Positions 21,774 through 21,817 of a DNA stretch of 21,817 nt are shown piece by piece. A program made the translations under genes and the position numbers. This stretch comes from JALZUE01 sp051251725 (GTDB lineage: Bacteria; Pseudomonadota; Gammaproteobacteria; Enterobacterales; Alteromonadaceae): the NCBI GenBank assembly GCA_051251725.1, contig JBPOFN010000053.1:1-21817 (forward strand). The letters run 5' to 3'. Below the pieces are notes generated by a model, which did not search any database, had not been told where the DNA came from, and worked only from the letters and a program-made list of their open reading frames with translations. The stretch's first letter is position 1, and the number at the start of each line of letters is the position of its first letter.

Positions 21774-21817
21774 TTAAAAAATTCTTTCAAATTAAATTCA
21801 AAAACTTGTTGACAACA
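21774..21817 (+). promoter_or_regulatory. second promoter (P2-type): AT-rich upstream element and TTGACA at the window edge
   Basis: A consensus -35 hexamer TTGACA lies at 21809-21814, preceded by about 35 nt of A/T runs (from TTAAAAAATTCTTTCAAATT on) that resemble an UP element. The -10 falls outside the window. Together with the promoter about 170 nt upstream, it gives the tandem P1-P2 layout of an rRNA operon. Bases 21492-21637 hold no gene that I can support. Confidence 0.5.

Noticed and set aside
1..21817. CRISPR arrays, tRNA genes, insertion sequences or prophage genes
   Set aside because: No regularly spaced repeats, cloverleaf-forming sequences, transposase or integrase motifs were seen; the accessory region has no flanking direct repeats that I could find.

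Overview
The window looks like chromosome of a marine gammaproteobacterium of the Alteromonadales, most likely Colwelliaceae (Colwellia or Thalassotalea type). The reasons are the low G+C content, the prmA, dusB-fis and purH/purD core genes with gammaproteobacterial protein sequences, and glycan-degrading and exported proteins typical of that group. The genus is inferred from general resemblance, not from a search.

Region 1 (1-8144) is accessory and appears to be about carbohydrate use. It holds a short-chain dehydrogenase (+), a pterin-4a-carbinolamine dehydratase (-), a GH2 beta-galactosidase-like lipoprotein broken by a one-base frameshift (-), a secreted solute-binding-like protein (+), a ThuA-domain lipoprotein (-) and a secreted DUF5060-type glycoside hydrolase (-). 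A 12-bp perfect palindrome of LacI-family operator type overlaps the predicted thuA-like promoter. An 18-bp perfect palindrome lies between the GH2 gene and the solute-binding gene. No regulator, sulfatase or TonB transporter is in the window, so the locus may be the edge of a larger one.

Region 2 (8279-13092) holds yaeQ, then two tandem alkaline phosphatases and a secreted protein of unknown function. The phosphatases are preceded by several Pho-box half-sites in 11-bp phase, which suggests induction by phosphate starvation through PhoB. The first phosphatase has an ordinary Sec signal. The second is a lipoprotein with Asp at +2 and +3, which predicts inner-membrane retention.

Region 3 (13122-14894, minus) is a two-gene unit: a periplasmic solute-binding-like protein, then a siroheme synthase. 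The latter keeps the dehydrogenase/ferrochelatase half of CysG but ends in a short, degenerate remnant of the methyltransferase domain.

Region 4 (15038-21817, plus) is housekeeping: prmA, dusB-fis (with a stringent-type promoter), purH, an exported methyltransferase-fold lipoprotein, and purD. Each transcription unit after fis ends in a clear intrinsic terminator. The last 180 bases look like a tandem rRNA-type promoter region (GC-rich discriminator, AT-rich upstream elements, a second TTGACA at the very edge), so an rrn operon or other stable-RNA operon probably starts just outside the window.
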